Virus record (IMG/VR): IMGVR_UViG_3300044691_000200
Span: 1-42,137 of that record
Strand: one strand, 5' to 3'
DNA: 42,137 nucleotides
DNA from: a virus
The notes under the pieces are model-generated. The model was not told the DNA's origin and searched no databases. It worked only from the letters and a program-made list of their open reading frames with translations. Positions 14,721 to 22,857 of the stretch are shown here, piece after piece (position 1 is the stretch's first letter; every line of letters begins with the position of its first letter). The position numbers and the translations under genes are program-made.

Positions 14721-14793
14721 TCCTTGTCGCTTATCCCCGCCTTGATCGAGCGGTCTGGGTACAGCCCGTGCAGGTCGGGCCGACAAGGAGTTG
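14721..14793 (+). terminator. Long-loop hairpin after the tRNA
   Basis: TCCTTGTCG at 14721-14729 pairs with CGACAAGGA at 14781-14789, followed by GTTGTTTT. The 51-base loop is long for an intrinsic terminator, so it may instead be a processing or structural element. A smaller GCCGC-GCGGC hairpin precedes the AAAGGGG ribosome site of the next gene. No other signal is seen in this 142-base gap. Confidence 0.35.
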
Positions 14794-14858
14794 TTTTGCA
14801 ATGCTTCTCCGCGCGATGCGGGGTAGGCCGCGTGATGCGGCTAAGCGAAAGGGGCAAC

Positions 14859-15215
14859 ATGCCCAGTCAAGTAATCCAGCGCTCCAAGGTCATTGTCCAG
14901 TCACCATTCGACACAGAGGGCATCGATCCGGCCGAAGCAGCAGTCGGCACCTACGAAGTGCCACTCGGGTCGCGCGACTATCCGAAGGACTTCCCCAAGG
15001 GATCACGCCTGACGGGCGGGCCACAGGTTCACGTGGCATGGCAACGTGCGGAGAACAGCGCCGAGGCCTCGCACGACGGTTGGGTGCAGGTTCACATCGA
15101 GAACGAAGCCAAGGGCGAGCATCTCGTGAGTGACGTTTTCACGCGCCGCGAACTCCTCGATTTCATCCGCGTTCTGCGACGTGCTTGCGCTGCCGCATTC
15201 GAGGCGGACGAGTAG
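14859..15215 (+). CDS. Hypothetical accessory protein
   Basis: This encodes 118 residues from ATG at 14859, selected because AAAGGGG lies just upstream; a longer frame would run back over the tRNA end. The sequence looks like a single beta-rich domain (VHVAWQRAENSAEASHDGWVQVHIENEA, read in parts) ending in a helix (RRELLDFIRVLRRACAAAF). It has its own promoter region and is not overlapped by neighbours, as expected for cargo. I recognise no family. Confidence 0.65.
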   Translation: MPSQVIQRSKVIVQSPFDTEGIDPAEAAVGTYEVPLGSRDYPKDFPKGSRLTGGPQVHVAWQRAENSAEASHDGWVQVHIENEAKGEHLVSDVFTRRELLDFIRVLRRACAAAFEADE

Positions 15216-15222
15216 CAGAGAG

Positions 15223-15257
15223 GGGCGCGAGCGCCATTCGGGTTGGTTCTCGCGCCC
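15223..15257 (+). terminator. Hairpin downstream of 15215
   Basis: GGGCGCGAG at 15223-15231 pairs with CTCGCGCCC at 15249-15257, a strong 9-bp GC stem with a 17-base loop. It sits 8 bases after the stop codon. The following ACCTTTC is only weakly T-rich, so termination may be partial. Confidence 0.5.
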
Positions 15258-15295
15258 ACCTTTCGCTGTCAGGTCACATCAAGGGAGACACAACA

Positions 15296-15508
15296 ATGGC
15301 CGATTCAATCGCCACAGCACGCGAACGTTACTTCACCGCATCCGAGGATCCCCGAGTCGTCCAGTTGCGCGAGATCATCGTCCAGCTCGGCGCAACGATC
15401 GATGACCTCGTACCCAACGGCCGCAACAAGTCCCTCGCGTTGACTGCCCTCGAAGACGTGCAGATGCGCGCCAACCGTGGCATCTTCGCCACAGGCCCAA
15501 CCGCCTGA
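15296..15508 (+). CDS. Acb2/Tad1-hairpin-like small protein, candidate cyclic-nucleotide sponge
   Basis: This encodes 70 residues, with AGGGAGACACAACA just before ATG at 15296. Two helices are expected: DPRVVQLREIIVQLGATIDDLV, then after PNGRNKS the helix LALTALEDVQMRANRGIF. This arrangement (helix, P-x-GR turn, LALT-LE-x2-M-x-AN helix) resembles the Acb2/Tad1 hairpin family. Acb2 proteins (for example T4 Vs.4) are hexamers that bind cyclic di- and trinucleotides and block CBASS defence. The resemblance is by eye and ligand binding is inference. Similar uncharacterised copies are common in phages. Confidence 0.6.
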   Translation: MADSIATARERYFTASEDPRVVQLREIIVQLGATIDDLVPNGRNKSLALTALEDVQMRANRGIFATGPTA

Positions 15509-15526
15509 CTCGGTTAGGGAGACACA

Positions 15527-15718
15527 ATGGCAACGACGCCAACGACGTTCGCTTGCGGGAACGCGCCTGCGCTAGAAACAGCCACATGTCATTGTGGGCA
15601 GCCTCCTATTTGGCATCCCGCCGAGTCGTCCTTCGCTAGCGGTGGATTCACCCGCAGCCTCTGCGAACACTGCGACGCAGTACGTTGCGACGCTTACCCC
15701 GGAGACTGCGGGCGATGA
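15527..15718 (+). CDS. Cys-rich small accessory protein
   Basis: This encodes 63 residues from ATG at 15527 behind AGGGAGACACA, the same leader as the previous gene. CHCGQPPIWHP and SLCEHCDAVRCDAYPGDCG provide many cysteines for zinc binding. It overlaps the next gene by ATGA. The function is unknown; being next to the Acb2-like gene suggests a shared accessory operon. Confidence 0.6.
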   Translation: MATTPTTFACGNAPALETATCHCGQPPIWHPAESSFASGGFTRSLCEHCDAVRCDAYPGDCGR

Positions 15719-15873
15719 CCACCATCGGCCCCGCGAGCGTCACCAACCCGTCCTACCCAGACGGTGCACCCCTACTAGCGACACTCAGTGATGACCCAGG
15801 GCGCGTTCTACGCTCGAGCGAAGTCATCGGGTGGAACAGCGACACAACCGAATCGACTGACGCAGTAGAATAA
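15715..15873 (+). CDS. Hypothetical small protein
   Basis: This encodes 52 residues from ATG at 15715, overlapping the previous stop. It is polar and probably mostly disordered (TNPSYPDGAPLLATLSDDPG), ending in an acidic tail. Coding evidence is limited to coupling and position. Confidence 0.45.
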   Translation: MTTIGPASVTNPSYPDGAPLLATLSDDPGRVLRSSEVIGWNSDTTESTDAVE

Positions 15874-15886
15874 ATGTACGAATAAA

Positions 15887-15914
15887 CCCCGCGTCTGCGA
15901 CTAACAGACCGGGG
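15887..15914 (+). terminator. Hairpin before the homing-type HNH gene
   Basis: CCCCGCGTCTG at 15887-15897 pairs with CAGACCGGGG at 15905-15914 with one bulged base and a 7-base loop. It follows an AT-rich stretch just after the stop at 15873 and may end the small accessory operon. There is no T-run. Confidence 0.4.
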
Positions 15915-15942
15915 CCATGACCGAACTGATTTGGAGTTCGAT

Positions 15943-16695
15943 ATGCAGAAGCCTACCCGTCCGATCGATGTCGCCGCGTTGGGCATAACCTCTGACTTTC
16001 TTCTCGAAAGATCACATGAGGTCATCCGAGACCCACAGATGGGCGCCTGTCGTGAATGGGATGGCCTAACGAACCCTGCGGGATATGGGCTGATTGCGTC
16101 ATACCGATTCGGCAATCTGTTCGCACATCGAGTCAGCTACGCGCTCGAGAATTCCGACCCGGGCCAACTGATCATCTGCCACCGCTGCGACAATCCGCCA
16201 TGCATCGAGCCAACCCATCTATTTGCAGGCACCTACAAAGACAACTCCCTAGATGCAAAATCCAAAGGGCGAACCGCGCATGGAGCGGGCGTTGCGAACG
16301 CGGCCATTGTCGACTCGGACGTTTCAGATATTCGGCGTATCCACGCATCCGGCATGGCCAGCCAAGACGATCTTGCAGAGACCTACGGCATGAGCAAGGG
16401 TAGCGTCAGTCGCATCATCCGCAACGAAATGTGGCAGCACGTCCCGCCATTCATCGGTCCCGCCTTCCCGACATCGAAACGACGTCCAGGATTCAGGCAG
16501 TCACCTCGACGAGCTCTTGATGAGAACCAAGTCGAATGGGCGCGCAAGCAAGTCGCCGCAGGATTGAGCCTAAACAAAACAGCCGCAGCGCTTGGCGTAG
16601 CACGCGAGACAGTAAAGCTCGCAATCAGCACAACCTCGAAGGCCCGAACGGAGAATCTGCATGGAAGATCCAGACTGGCGCCTTCCGGCAGGTAG
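15943..16695 (+). CDS. HNH homing-type endonuclease with HTH tail
   Basis: This encodes 250 residues from ATG at 15943, with TTGGAG upstream as ribosome site. CREWDGLTNPAGYGLI, HRVSYAL and CHRCDNPPCIEPTHLFAGT are the zinc-binding loop and catalytic centre of HNH-3-type homing nucleases. Two HTH-like segments follow: QDDLAETYGMSKGSVSRII at about residue 145 and GLSLNKTAAALGVARETVK near the C-terminus, which would help sequence recognition. Such genes are self-spreading. Its last 35 bases overlap the next gene. Confidence 0.82.
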   Translation: MQKPTRPIDVAALGITSDFLLERSHEVIRDPQMGACREWDGLTNPAGYGLIASYRFGNLFAHRVSYALENSDPGQLIICHRCDNPPCIEPTHLFAGTYKDNSLDAKSKGRTAHGAGVANAAIVDSDVSDIRRIHASGMASQDDLAETYGMSKGSVSRIIRNEMWQHVPPFIGPAFPTSKRRPGFRQSPRRALDENQVEWARKQVAAGLSLNKTAAALGVARETVKLAISTTSKARTENLHGRSRLAPSGR

Positions 16696-16891
16696 CACAC
16701 CCGAACTAGCAGGCTTCAACCTGGCCGATGTACTCGACGCAGCCAAACACACCTGGACCACCACCGTCGCAGACCACATCACCAGTGAAGAACATGCCGC
16801 ATTACTGCGCATGGCTGGCATCACCCACGATGTACTCGACATCAACGGGACCGGCTACATCATCGACAGGCTCGACAACAACCACGAGTGA
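16661..16891 (+). CDS. Hypothetical small acidic protein
   Basis: This encodes 76 residues. ATG at 16661 lies inside the end of the HNH gene. It is acidic with a probable helical core (NLADVLDAAKHTWTTTVADH, EEHAALLRMAG). It overlaps the next gene by GTGA, hinting that it works with the HExxH protein. The family is unknown. Confidence 0.6.
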   Translation: MEDPDWRLPAGSTPELAGFNLADVLDAAKHTWTTTVADHITSEEHAALLRMAGITHDVLDINGTGYIIDRLDNNHE

Positions 16892-17337
16892 TCGAGCGCA
16901 AACAGTTCCGCATCAGCATCGACCCAGACGAGATACGCCATACCATCACCGTCCTAGTCTTCAAGACCCGCGACGACCTCGGGTCATACCTTGTCGGCGT
17001 AGATCCAGCACATGACTGGAACGCGCTCCCTGCCGACGTGAAAGGTATCCAGAACTTCGGACTATCCGGCGCGTTCTGGGCCGACAACTTCAACCTCGGT
17101 GATGCCGGTCACTCGGGAACCATTGCCCTCAACGAGACCGACCTGAACCTCGAAGTCATCACCCATGAGGTAGCGCACGCGGCCCAGCACATCTACGCCA
17201 TGCGCTTCGCCACCCACCACGGACTTGTCATGCGGCACATGCACGGCAGTAATGAACGCTTCGCCTACCTGATGGGGTTCCTCACCCAACGCATCGCCCG
17301 ACGACTACAGGACAGCGGATACCGCATCTCCGCGTAG
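16888..17337 (+). CDS. Putative HExxH zinc metalloprotein
   Basis: This encodes 149 residues from GTG at 16888. The centre has EVITHEVAHAAQHIY, an HExxH zinc-binding and catalytic motif at residues 93-97. E123 in SNERFAYLMGFLT could be the third ligand, as in Glu-zincins such as SprT- or ImmA-like proteins. The N-terminal half is beta-rich. There is no signal peptide, so it should act in the cytoplasm. Substrate unknown; possible roles include host-factor cleavage or repressor processing. Confidence 0.65.
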   Translation: MIERKQFRISIDPDEIRHTITVLVFKTRDDLGSYLVGVDPAHDWNALPADVKGIQNFGLSGAFWADNFNLGDAGHSGTIALNETDLNLEVITHEVAHAAQHIYAMRFATHHGLVMRHMHGSNERFAYLMGFLTQRIARRLQDSGYRISA

Positions 17338-17378
17338 TAGACAGACCTGTTGGGTGCCAAGAAACACGGGGTTACACC

Positions 17379-17735
17379 ATGCGTGTCTGCTCTGTCCCTG
17401 GTTGCGCCACCATCTACGACACCACACAGTCACGCTGCCCCACCCACGAGACAGCAGCCAAACAGAAGCACTGGGCACACACCAAGGCATACAACACCAA
17501 AGGCCACCGCATCACCTTCCGCCTCGCAGTACTACGACGCGACCCCATCTGCACCATCTGCCACCTCGCACAGTCCGTCGTCGCAGACCACTACCCATCA
17601 GGCAGAGACGAACTAATCGAACTCGGCCTCGATCCCAACGACCCACAACATGGACGCGGACTCTGCACCCCATGCGACAAGACACAGACCGCAGCACGGC
17701 AACCCGGTGGATGGAACAACCGCCAGCAGCAGTGA
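17379..17735 (+). CDS. HNH endonuclease beside the terminase
   Basis: This encodes 118 residues. CSVPGCATIYDTTQSRCPTH is an N-terminal zinc knuckle; FRLAVLRRDPICTICHLAQS, VADHYPSG and HGRGLCTPCDKTQTA make the HNH core. HNH proteins next to TerS/TerL are common in such phages, and in well-studied systems they stimulate terminase cutting during packaging. That role is inferred here from position. Confidence 0.85.
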   Translation: MRVCSVPGCATIYDTTQSRCPTHETAAKQKHWAHTKAYNTKGHRITFRLAVLRRDPICTICHLAQSVVADHYPSGRDELIELGLDPNDPQHGRGLCTPCDKTQTAARQPGGWNNRQQQ

Positions 17736-17925
17736 ACAGATGTTCGAACCTCGATCAATAGGCCGTGACCTATGGGTGGGGGGTCACCCCTTGCCGAGGC
17801 GTCATCGGGACGCGCCGGGGAGGTCGTTTCTAGGTGCGGAGGGTTCAAAACTTCCAATCTGTACAAGTGTTCGAATGTCCTATCCCCGCACGGGGTTGCC
17901 GCACGGCAGGGAATGAGTGATCCAA
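17736..17925 (+). other. 190-base non-coding gap upstream of terS
   Basis: No credible gene is seen. The gap holds GTGACC at 17765-17770 pairing with GGTCAC at 17782-17787 around a G-rich loop, and two TTCGAA sites near 17744 and 17871. It could carry a late promoter or a packaging (pac) signal, since pac sites often lie in or near terS; neither can be shown from sequence. Confidence 0.35.
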
Positions 17926-18462
17926 ATGGCTTCTGGCGGTGCACGCAACAGGTCTGGCCCTCAACCTGATCCGCGGTCTGGTCGGTCTGATCGTCGCGGC
18001 TATTCCTTGACCGCTTTGCCCTCTGAGGGTTTCCGCGGTGAGGTCCCCAGGTTTCCGCTACAGCCGATCGTGATGTTCCTCGACCACTTCGAGGGCACTG
18101 GTCGTGAGCGGACCAAAATCAAAGAGCGCGACGACGGTGAGACCGAATCGTTCCGCGACCGCGAGCAGGATGTCTGGGCTGAGGCGTGGAGCACTCCGCA
18201 GGCGTGCGCATGGTCAATGGAATCCTGGCGTTGGCCTGTCGTGGGCGAATACTGCCGGCTGAAGACGATCGTGGAGTTCGATCCGAGCGCGTCGGCGGCT
18301 CTGGTCGGCCAGTTGCATCGTTATCGCGACCAGCTCGGCCTAACTCCGGCCGGGTTGAAAGATAACGGTTGGGCGATCGCGGCGGACGAGGTTGGCGCGA
18401 AGCGGGAGCAGTCTCCTGCGCGTCTTGCCCCGGTTCGCCGCCTCCGTGCGGCTCGTGACTGA
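17926..18462 (+). CDS. terS: Terminase small subunit
   Basis: This encodes 178 residues. ATG at 17926 is chosen because the protein then begins MASGGARNRSGPQPDPRSG, the typical start of actinophage small terminases; GTG at 17917 adds three residues. SLTALPSEGFRGEVPRFPL, the EQDVWAEAWSTPQACAW region and FDPSASAALVGQLHRYRDQLGL fit the family. The subunit recognises phage DNA and guides the large subunit. It overlaps terL by 8 bases. Confidence 0.85.
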   Translation: MASGGARNRSGPQPDPRSGRSDRRGYSLTALPSEGFRGEVPRFPLQPIVMFLDHFEGTGRERTKIKERDDGETESFRDREQDVWAEAWSTPQACAWSMESWRWPVVGEYCRLKTIVEFDPSASAALVGQLHRYRDQLGLTPAGLKDNGWAIAADEVGAKREQSPARLAPVRRLRAARD

Positions 18463-20206
18463 ATTCGTTGTCGACTTCCCCACTCTGGGGGATTTGGGCG
18501 AGGCGTGGATTCGGCAGCACTGTCGGGTGCCGCAGGGATTCACTCGCGGCAAGCCATTTGAGATGGCTGATTGGCAGTTCTGGTGTCATGCGAATCGGTA
18601 TCGGGTTCGCGACGGTGCGGTCTTCATCCCACCTGAGCGTGTGGGTCCAGATGAGCCGCCTGTTTTGAACCAGGCATTCTTCTACCGCATGACGATGGTG
18701 GTCGCGCCGCAGAAGACAGGCAAAGGGCCCTACTCCGCCACGCAGGTGGCGTTCGAGGCGTGTGGTCCTTCCGTCTTCGCTGGCTGGGCAAAGGAGGGCG
18801 ACTTTTACGCCTGCTCCGATAACGGGTGTGACTGTGGGTGGGAGTATTCCTACATCGAAGGCGAGCCGTTGGGGATGCGGCACCCGTCTCCACAAGTTCA
18901 GATCACCGCCAACTCCGAAGACCAAGCGGACAACATCTACAAACCGCTCCGGGCGATGATCCAGCTCGGCCCGTTGAAGAACCTGCTTGCGGTACGCGAG
19001 GGATTTATCCGCATCGTCGGACTGTCAGACCAGGAAGACCTTGACCGCATCGACGTCGTAACGTCTTCGGCCCGCTCACGACTCGGTAATCCGATCTCGG
19101 ATGCTGAGCAGGATGAGGTTGGCCTGTACACGAAGTCGAACAAGATGCTCGCCACCGCGGACGCGCAGGCCCGCAATGCTGCGGGCATGGGTGGTCGCAC
19201 ACATCTGACAACAAATGCGTGGGATCCAACCGAGAATTCATACGCCCAGCAGATTTACGAAGCCCACGAAGACGACGTATTCGTCTTCTACCGCAACCCG
19301 GACGAGTTTCTGCGTGGCGAGGACGGCCACCCCCTCAAATATTCGGTTGCTGCCGATCGGCGGAAGATTCACGAGTACGCCTACGAGGGTTCGTGGTGGG
19401 TTCCCATGGATTCCATTGAGGCCCAATCGCGAAGCCTGATGAAACGCGACCCCGCACAGGCGGAACGGTTCTTCGGCAACCGTCTGGTCTCCGGCTCCGG
19501 CAAATGGGTAACCGTCGAGGACTGGGACACCAAGAAGGGCATCGAGCACTTCGTCGTGGCCCCCCGGACCGCGGTCTGTCTCGGGATGGACCTGTCGAAC
19601 AACAATGACTGGACGGGCATCCGCCTTGAAACGGCTGACATGTACCAGTTCACCCCGACATACAACGTGGGCGGCGATCTTCGGCCAACCGTGTGGAATC
19701 CGGCCCTGTTCGGCGGTTTCATCCCTCGCGGTGAAGTCAGATCCGCGATCGACTACTTGGCAATCGAATATCGAATAGTTCGCGCCTATATCGATCCGGC
19801 CGGCTCAGCGATGGGTGCCGTGGCGGATGCGGACGTTGAAGACGATTCATGGCGAACTGAGCTTTCGCAGTGGGCGGCGAAGTACGGGCCGAAGGTCTTT
19901 ATGCCGTGGTCGTGCGCACGGGTAACACCGACTCACGCGTCCCTTGAACAACTCAGGTCCGCAATTCGCAACCCGGAGAGCAATTTCCGTCACGACTGGG
20001 ATGAAGTGACTCGGCTCCACATCGGCAATGCGGTGATGGTCGCCAAAACGGCCGGCCGATATGTCATCGGCAAACCGTGGGGTGCTGATCACCAGAAGAT
20101 CGACCAAGCGATGTCCTCAATGCTCGCCCATGAGGCAGCGATGGACGCGATCGCCGCAGATGAATTCACCGCCCCGATTGACAACACCGTTCTCGTTCTC
20201 AGATAG
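18455..20206 (+). CDS. terL: Terminase large subunit
   Basis: This encodes 583 residues from GTG at 18455 within the terS end (GTGACTGA). The ATPase carries a Walker A-like APQKTGKG at residues 84-91 and an acidic Walker B candidate around ISDAEQDEVG. The C-terminal nuclease has LGMDLSNNNDW and later RAYIDPAGSA. It cuts concatemeric DNA and drives it into the prohead through the portal. A short insert with CSDNGCDCGWEYSY after the Walker A region could bind zinc. Confidence 0.93.
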   Translation: MTEFVVDFPTLGDLGEAWIRQHCRVPQGFTRGKPFEMADWQFWCHANRYRVRDGAVFIPPERVGPDEPPVLNQAFFYRMTMVVAPQKTGKGPYSATQVAFEACGPSVFAGWAKEGDFYACSDNGCDCGWEYSYIEGEPLGMRHPSPQVQITANSEDQADNIYKPLRAMIQLGPLKNLLAVREGFIRIVGLSDQEDLDRIDVVTSSARSRLGNPISDAEQDEVGLYTKSNKMLATADAQARNAAGMGGRTHLTTNAWDPTENSYAQQIYEAHEDDVFVFYRNPDEFLRGEDGHPLKYSVAADRRKIHEYAYEGSWWVPMDSIEAQSRSLMKRDPAQAERFFGNRLVSGSGKWVTVEDWDTKKGIEHFVVAPRTAVCLGMDLSNNNDWTGIRLETADMYQFTPTYNVGGDLRPTVWNPALFGGFIPRGEVRSAIDYLAIEYRIVRAYIDPAGSAMGAVADADVEDDSWRTELSQWAAKYGPKVFMPWSCARVTPTHASLEQLRSAIRNPESNFRHDWDEVTRLHIGNAVMVAKTAGRYVIGKPWGADHQKIDQAMSSMLAHEAAMDAIAADEFTAPIDNTVLVLR

Positions 20207-20219
20207 GAGACCTGACCCC

Positions 20220-21602
20220 ATGGCCCTATCCGTAACCGAGCAGAGCCTGTTCAACAACCTGTCTGCGACCCTCACAATGTCTCGCCCTGAGACCGACCGG
20301 CTCAATGGCTACTACGAGGGCAACCACAGGCTCGAGCAGCTCGGGTTGTCGATCCCTGACGAACTGCGGTACTTCACCGTATTTTTGGGTTGGCCGCGTA
20401 CGACCGTCGATGCAGTGGAACGTCGCCTGGATGTTCAGGGCTTCCGGATGCCGAACGGTGTTGCCGACAAGTCACTGTGGGACATCTGGCAGTACAACAA
20501 CATGGATGAACGACAGACGTTCGCTCACACGGATGCGCTCGCTCTCGCGCGCTCGTATGTATGCGTTGGAACTAACGACGACGACCCGGAGTACCCGCTG
20601 ATCACGGTCGAGTCTCCGAAGGAAATGATTGCCGTCCGCGACCCTCGCACTCGACGGGTCACGTCGGCGCTACGCATGTATGGGCCATTGCTGCCTAACG
20701 GTGACGCGACGGCGGGGTTCGCTCTCCCGGGCGCGCAAGTGCAGCGCGCGACCTTGTACCTGCCGAACCAGACTCGCTGGTTGATCCTCGATGACGGGAT
20801 ATGGCAGGACGAGTTTGACCCTGATGTGCACAACCTGGGTACTCCACCGGTGGTGCCGTTGGTGAACCGGAATCGTGCGACCCGGAAGTTCATGTCCATC
20901 GTTGAGGGCATTTCGGAGATGGCAGACGTTATCCCTATCTCCGATTCCGCTTCCCGCGCGGTGACGAATGCGCAGTTGGCGCAGGAGACCATGGCTGCCC
21001 CGCAGCGCGGCGTGCTCGGTGCCACGAAGGGGGACTTCGTGGACAAGGACGGCAACGTTCTGGACGCATGGAAGGCATACTTCGGTTCTGTCTGGGCCCT
21101 CTCAAATCCAGAAGCGAAGACCTTCCAATTCGACGCCGCCGACCTGTCTAACTTCGAAAACATCGTCAACATGTATGCCCGTCTCGCGTCCGGGGTGAGT
21201 TCACTCCCGGTCGAGTACTTCGGGTTGAATACCCAGAACCCGCCATCTGCTGATGGTCAGCGTGCGGGTGAGACTCGGCTGATCAAGAATGCGGAACGGA
21301 AGCAGACAACGTTCGGTCATGGGTGGGAGTCGGTGCAGCGTCTTGTGCTTCGGTTCCGTGATGGTGAATGGAACACCGACGCTCGCGGCATGGAAACCAT
21401 TTGGCGCGACGCGGGTACGCCGACTGTCGCACAAGTGACTGATGCGATCGTGAAGCGGTACCAAGTCGGTCTCATCGACTGGGAGACCGCCCAGGAGCAG
21501 TTGGGCGAGTCGCCGGCCACGATCGATCAGATGAAGACCCGCAGGCAGGCTGATTCCGCGATCGCGCTCGGCTTCGGTGTTCAGGCGGCGGCTAACAGCT
21601 AA
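20220..21602 (+). CDS. Portal protein
   Basis: This encodes 460 residues from ATG at 20220, 13 bases after terL, with AGGAGA upstream. YYEGNHRLEQLG, NMDERQTFAHTDALALARSYV and the PVEYFGLNTQNPPSADGQRAGETRLIKNAERKQ stretch (read in parts) are typical of SPP1 gp6-like portals of actinophages. Twelve copies form the DNA entry ring at one capsid vertex. The stop overlaps the MuF-like start (TAATG). Confidence 0.93.
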   Translation: MALSVTEQSLFNNLSATLTMSRPETDRLNGYYEGNHRLEQLGLSIPDELRYFTVFLGWPRTTVDAVERRLDVQGFRMPNGVADKSLWDIWQYNNMDERQTFAHTDALALARSYVCVGTNDDDPEYPLITVESPKEMIAVRDPRTRRVTSALRMYGPLLPNGDATAGFALPGAQVQRATLYLPNQTRWLILDDGIWQDEFDPDVHNLGTPPVVPLVNRNRATRKFMSIVEGISEMADVIPISDSASRAVTNAQLAQETMAAPQRGVLGATKGDFVDKDGNVLDAWKAYFGSVWALSNPEAKTFQFDAADLSNFENIVNMYARLASGVSSLPVEYFGLNTQNPPSADGQRAGETRLIKNAERKQTTFGHGWESVQRLVLRFRDGEWNTDARGMETIWRDAGTPTVAQVTDAIVKRYQVGLIDWETAQEQLGESPATIDQMKTRRQADSAIALGFGVQAAANS

Positions 21603-22828
21603 TGGATTCAGTGGCGCAGATTGCGCTTGCACGGCGTGATCGCATCGTGTCGGTCGCTGACACTGCTCGGGCCAGGTCGTTGCGGGTTTGGCGGCAGATG
21701 GATTTCAAGAACCTTGACGCTTCATGGTACGCGATCGCCCCAACGATTAGCCAGCAGGTTTCAGCAGCCCAACTGGTTCTCGCAAACGAATCAGACCGCT
21801 TCACGAACGCCATCACTAGAGCGTCTGGTGCCCAGCAGCCGAGGGGCGAAATTCAGTCCCAAGCGTTCGCGGGCGTCGACGGTGCGGGCCGTGATCTGAG
21901 CGGCACCCTCGAGGGCGCTGTGACTACCACGAAGACAGCCATCGGGAGTGGCCTCGGGGCAACCGAATCGTTGCAGGCGGGTGCAAGTTATCTCGCCGCG
22001 ATCGTAAAGACTCTGATTGCCGATGCTTCGCGGTCTGCTGATCTTGTGGCGGCCGCAAGCAGCAGCTACACCTACTATGTGCGCGTCGTGGGTGGTTCCG
22101 CATGTTCGAGGTGCGCCATCCTCGCCGGCATTCGCTCTGGCTCAGAAGCGTTCGCGCGGCATGCGTCCTGCCAATGTTCCGCTGCGGCTGTGACGGAAAC
22201 CCGCAAGGAAGGCGACAGGTATTCCACCTACGACAAGTCGGCCATCAAGGATGGCCTATTTGATGGGCCATCCGAGTATTTCGATGCCTTATCCGCTGTG
22301 GAACAGGACCGCATCTTCACCAAAGCAGGCGCCCAAGCAATCCGTGACGGCGCTGACATCAACAAGGTCGTGAACGCCAGGCGCGGGGCAAATGGCATCG
22401 GCTATTCGTCTGCTCGAGGCGGCGCGACGAAGGTACCCGCGCCTCGTGGACGTTTTCAGAAGACGACCATCGGGGTGAGAGCCGATGGAAGCGTTGTGCG
22501 GGTCTACACAACCGCCGAGAGCGCAACCATCCGCGGGGGGTTCGGCAAAGCGCAACGGGATTTCTCCGCAAATCAGATTCTTCGGGGCGCGCGCTACGCG
22601 AGCACAGGTCGCATCCGGCTAATGCCCGAATCAATCATCGAAATATGCGGTGACAACTTGCCTCTCCGCCAAGCATTCCTCCGGGACGCCGGCTACATCT
22701 CCTACATTCCGTCCCACGGGTATGACAACCAGGGGAAATGGATGCAGGAGCTCGCGGACCAGAAACATGAAGATCGCATTCTTGTGAACCGCGCCACCCT
22801 CCGATTCAACAACTTCGTTCTCGGATAA
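21602..22828 (+). CDS. MuF-like minor capsid protein
   Basis: This encodes 408 residues. The N-terminal helical part with RVWRQMDF, a central VRVVGGSACSRCAILAG and HASCQCSA zinc knuckle, and the position directly after the portal identify the MuF-like class. The C-terminal 150 residues differ from the core and include MPESIIEICGDNLPLRQAF; MuF proteins often carry variable C-terminal domains, some toxic or ejected with DNA. Function of this tail is unknown. Confidence 0.85.
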   Translation: MDSVAQIALARRDRIVSVADTARARSLRVWRQMDFKNLDASWYAIAPTISQQVSAAQLVLANESDRFTNAITRASGAQQPRGEIQSQAFAGVDGAGRDLSGTLEGAVTTTKTAIGSGLGATESLQAGASYLAAIVKTLIADASRSADLVAAASSSYTYYVRVVGGSACSRCAILAGIRSGSEAFARHASCQCSAAAVTETRKEGDRYSTYDKSAIKDGLFDGPSEYFDALSAVEQDRIFTKAGAQAIRDGADINKVVNARRGANGIGYSSARGGATKVPAPRGRFQKTTIGVRADGSVVRVYTTAESATIRGGFGKAQRDFSANQILRGARYASTGRIRLMPESIIEICGDNLPLRQAFLRDAGYISYIPSHGYDNQGKWMQELADQKHEDRILVNRATLRFNNFVLG

Positions 22829-22857
22829 CCCCAAGCCTTCCGTCCCTTGACGGATTG

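Noticed and set aside
17736-17925. SOS (LexA) boxes at the TTCGAA sites
   Set aside because: The two sites do not have the spaced half-sites of the actinobacterial LexA box, and a role before terS would be unexpected.
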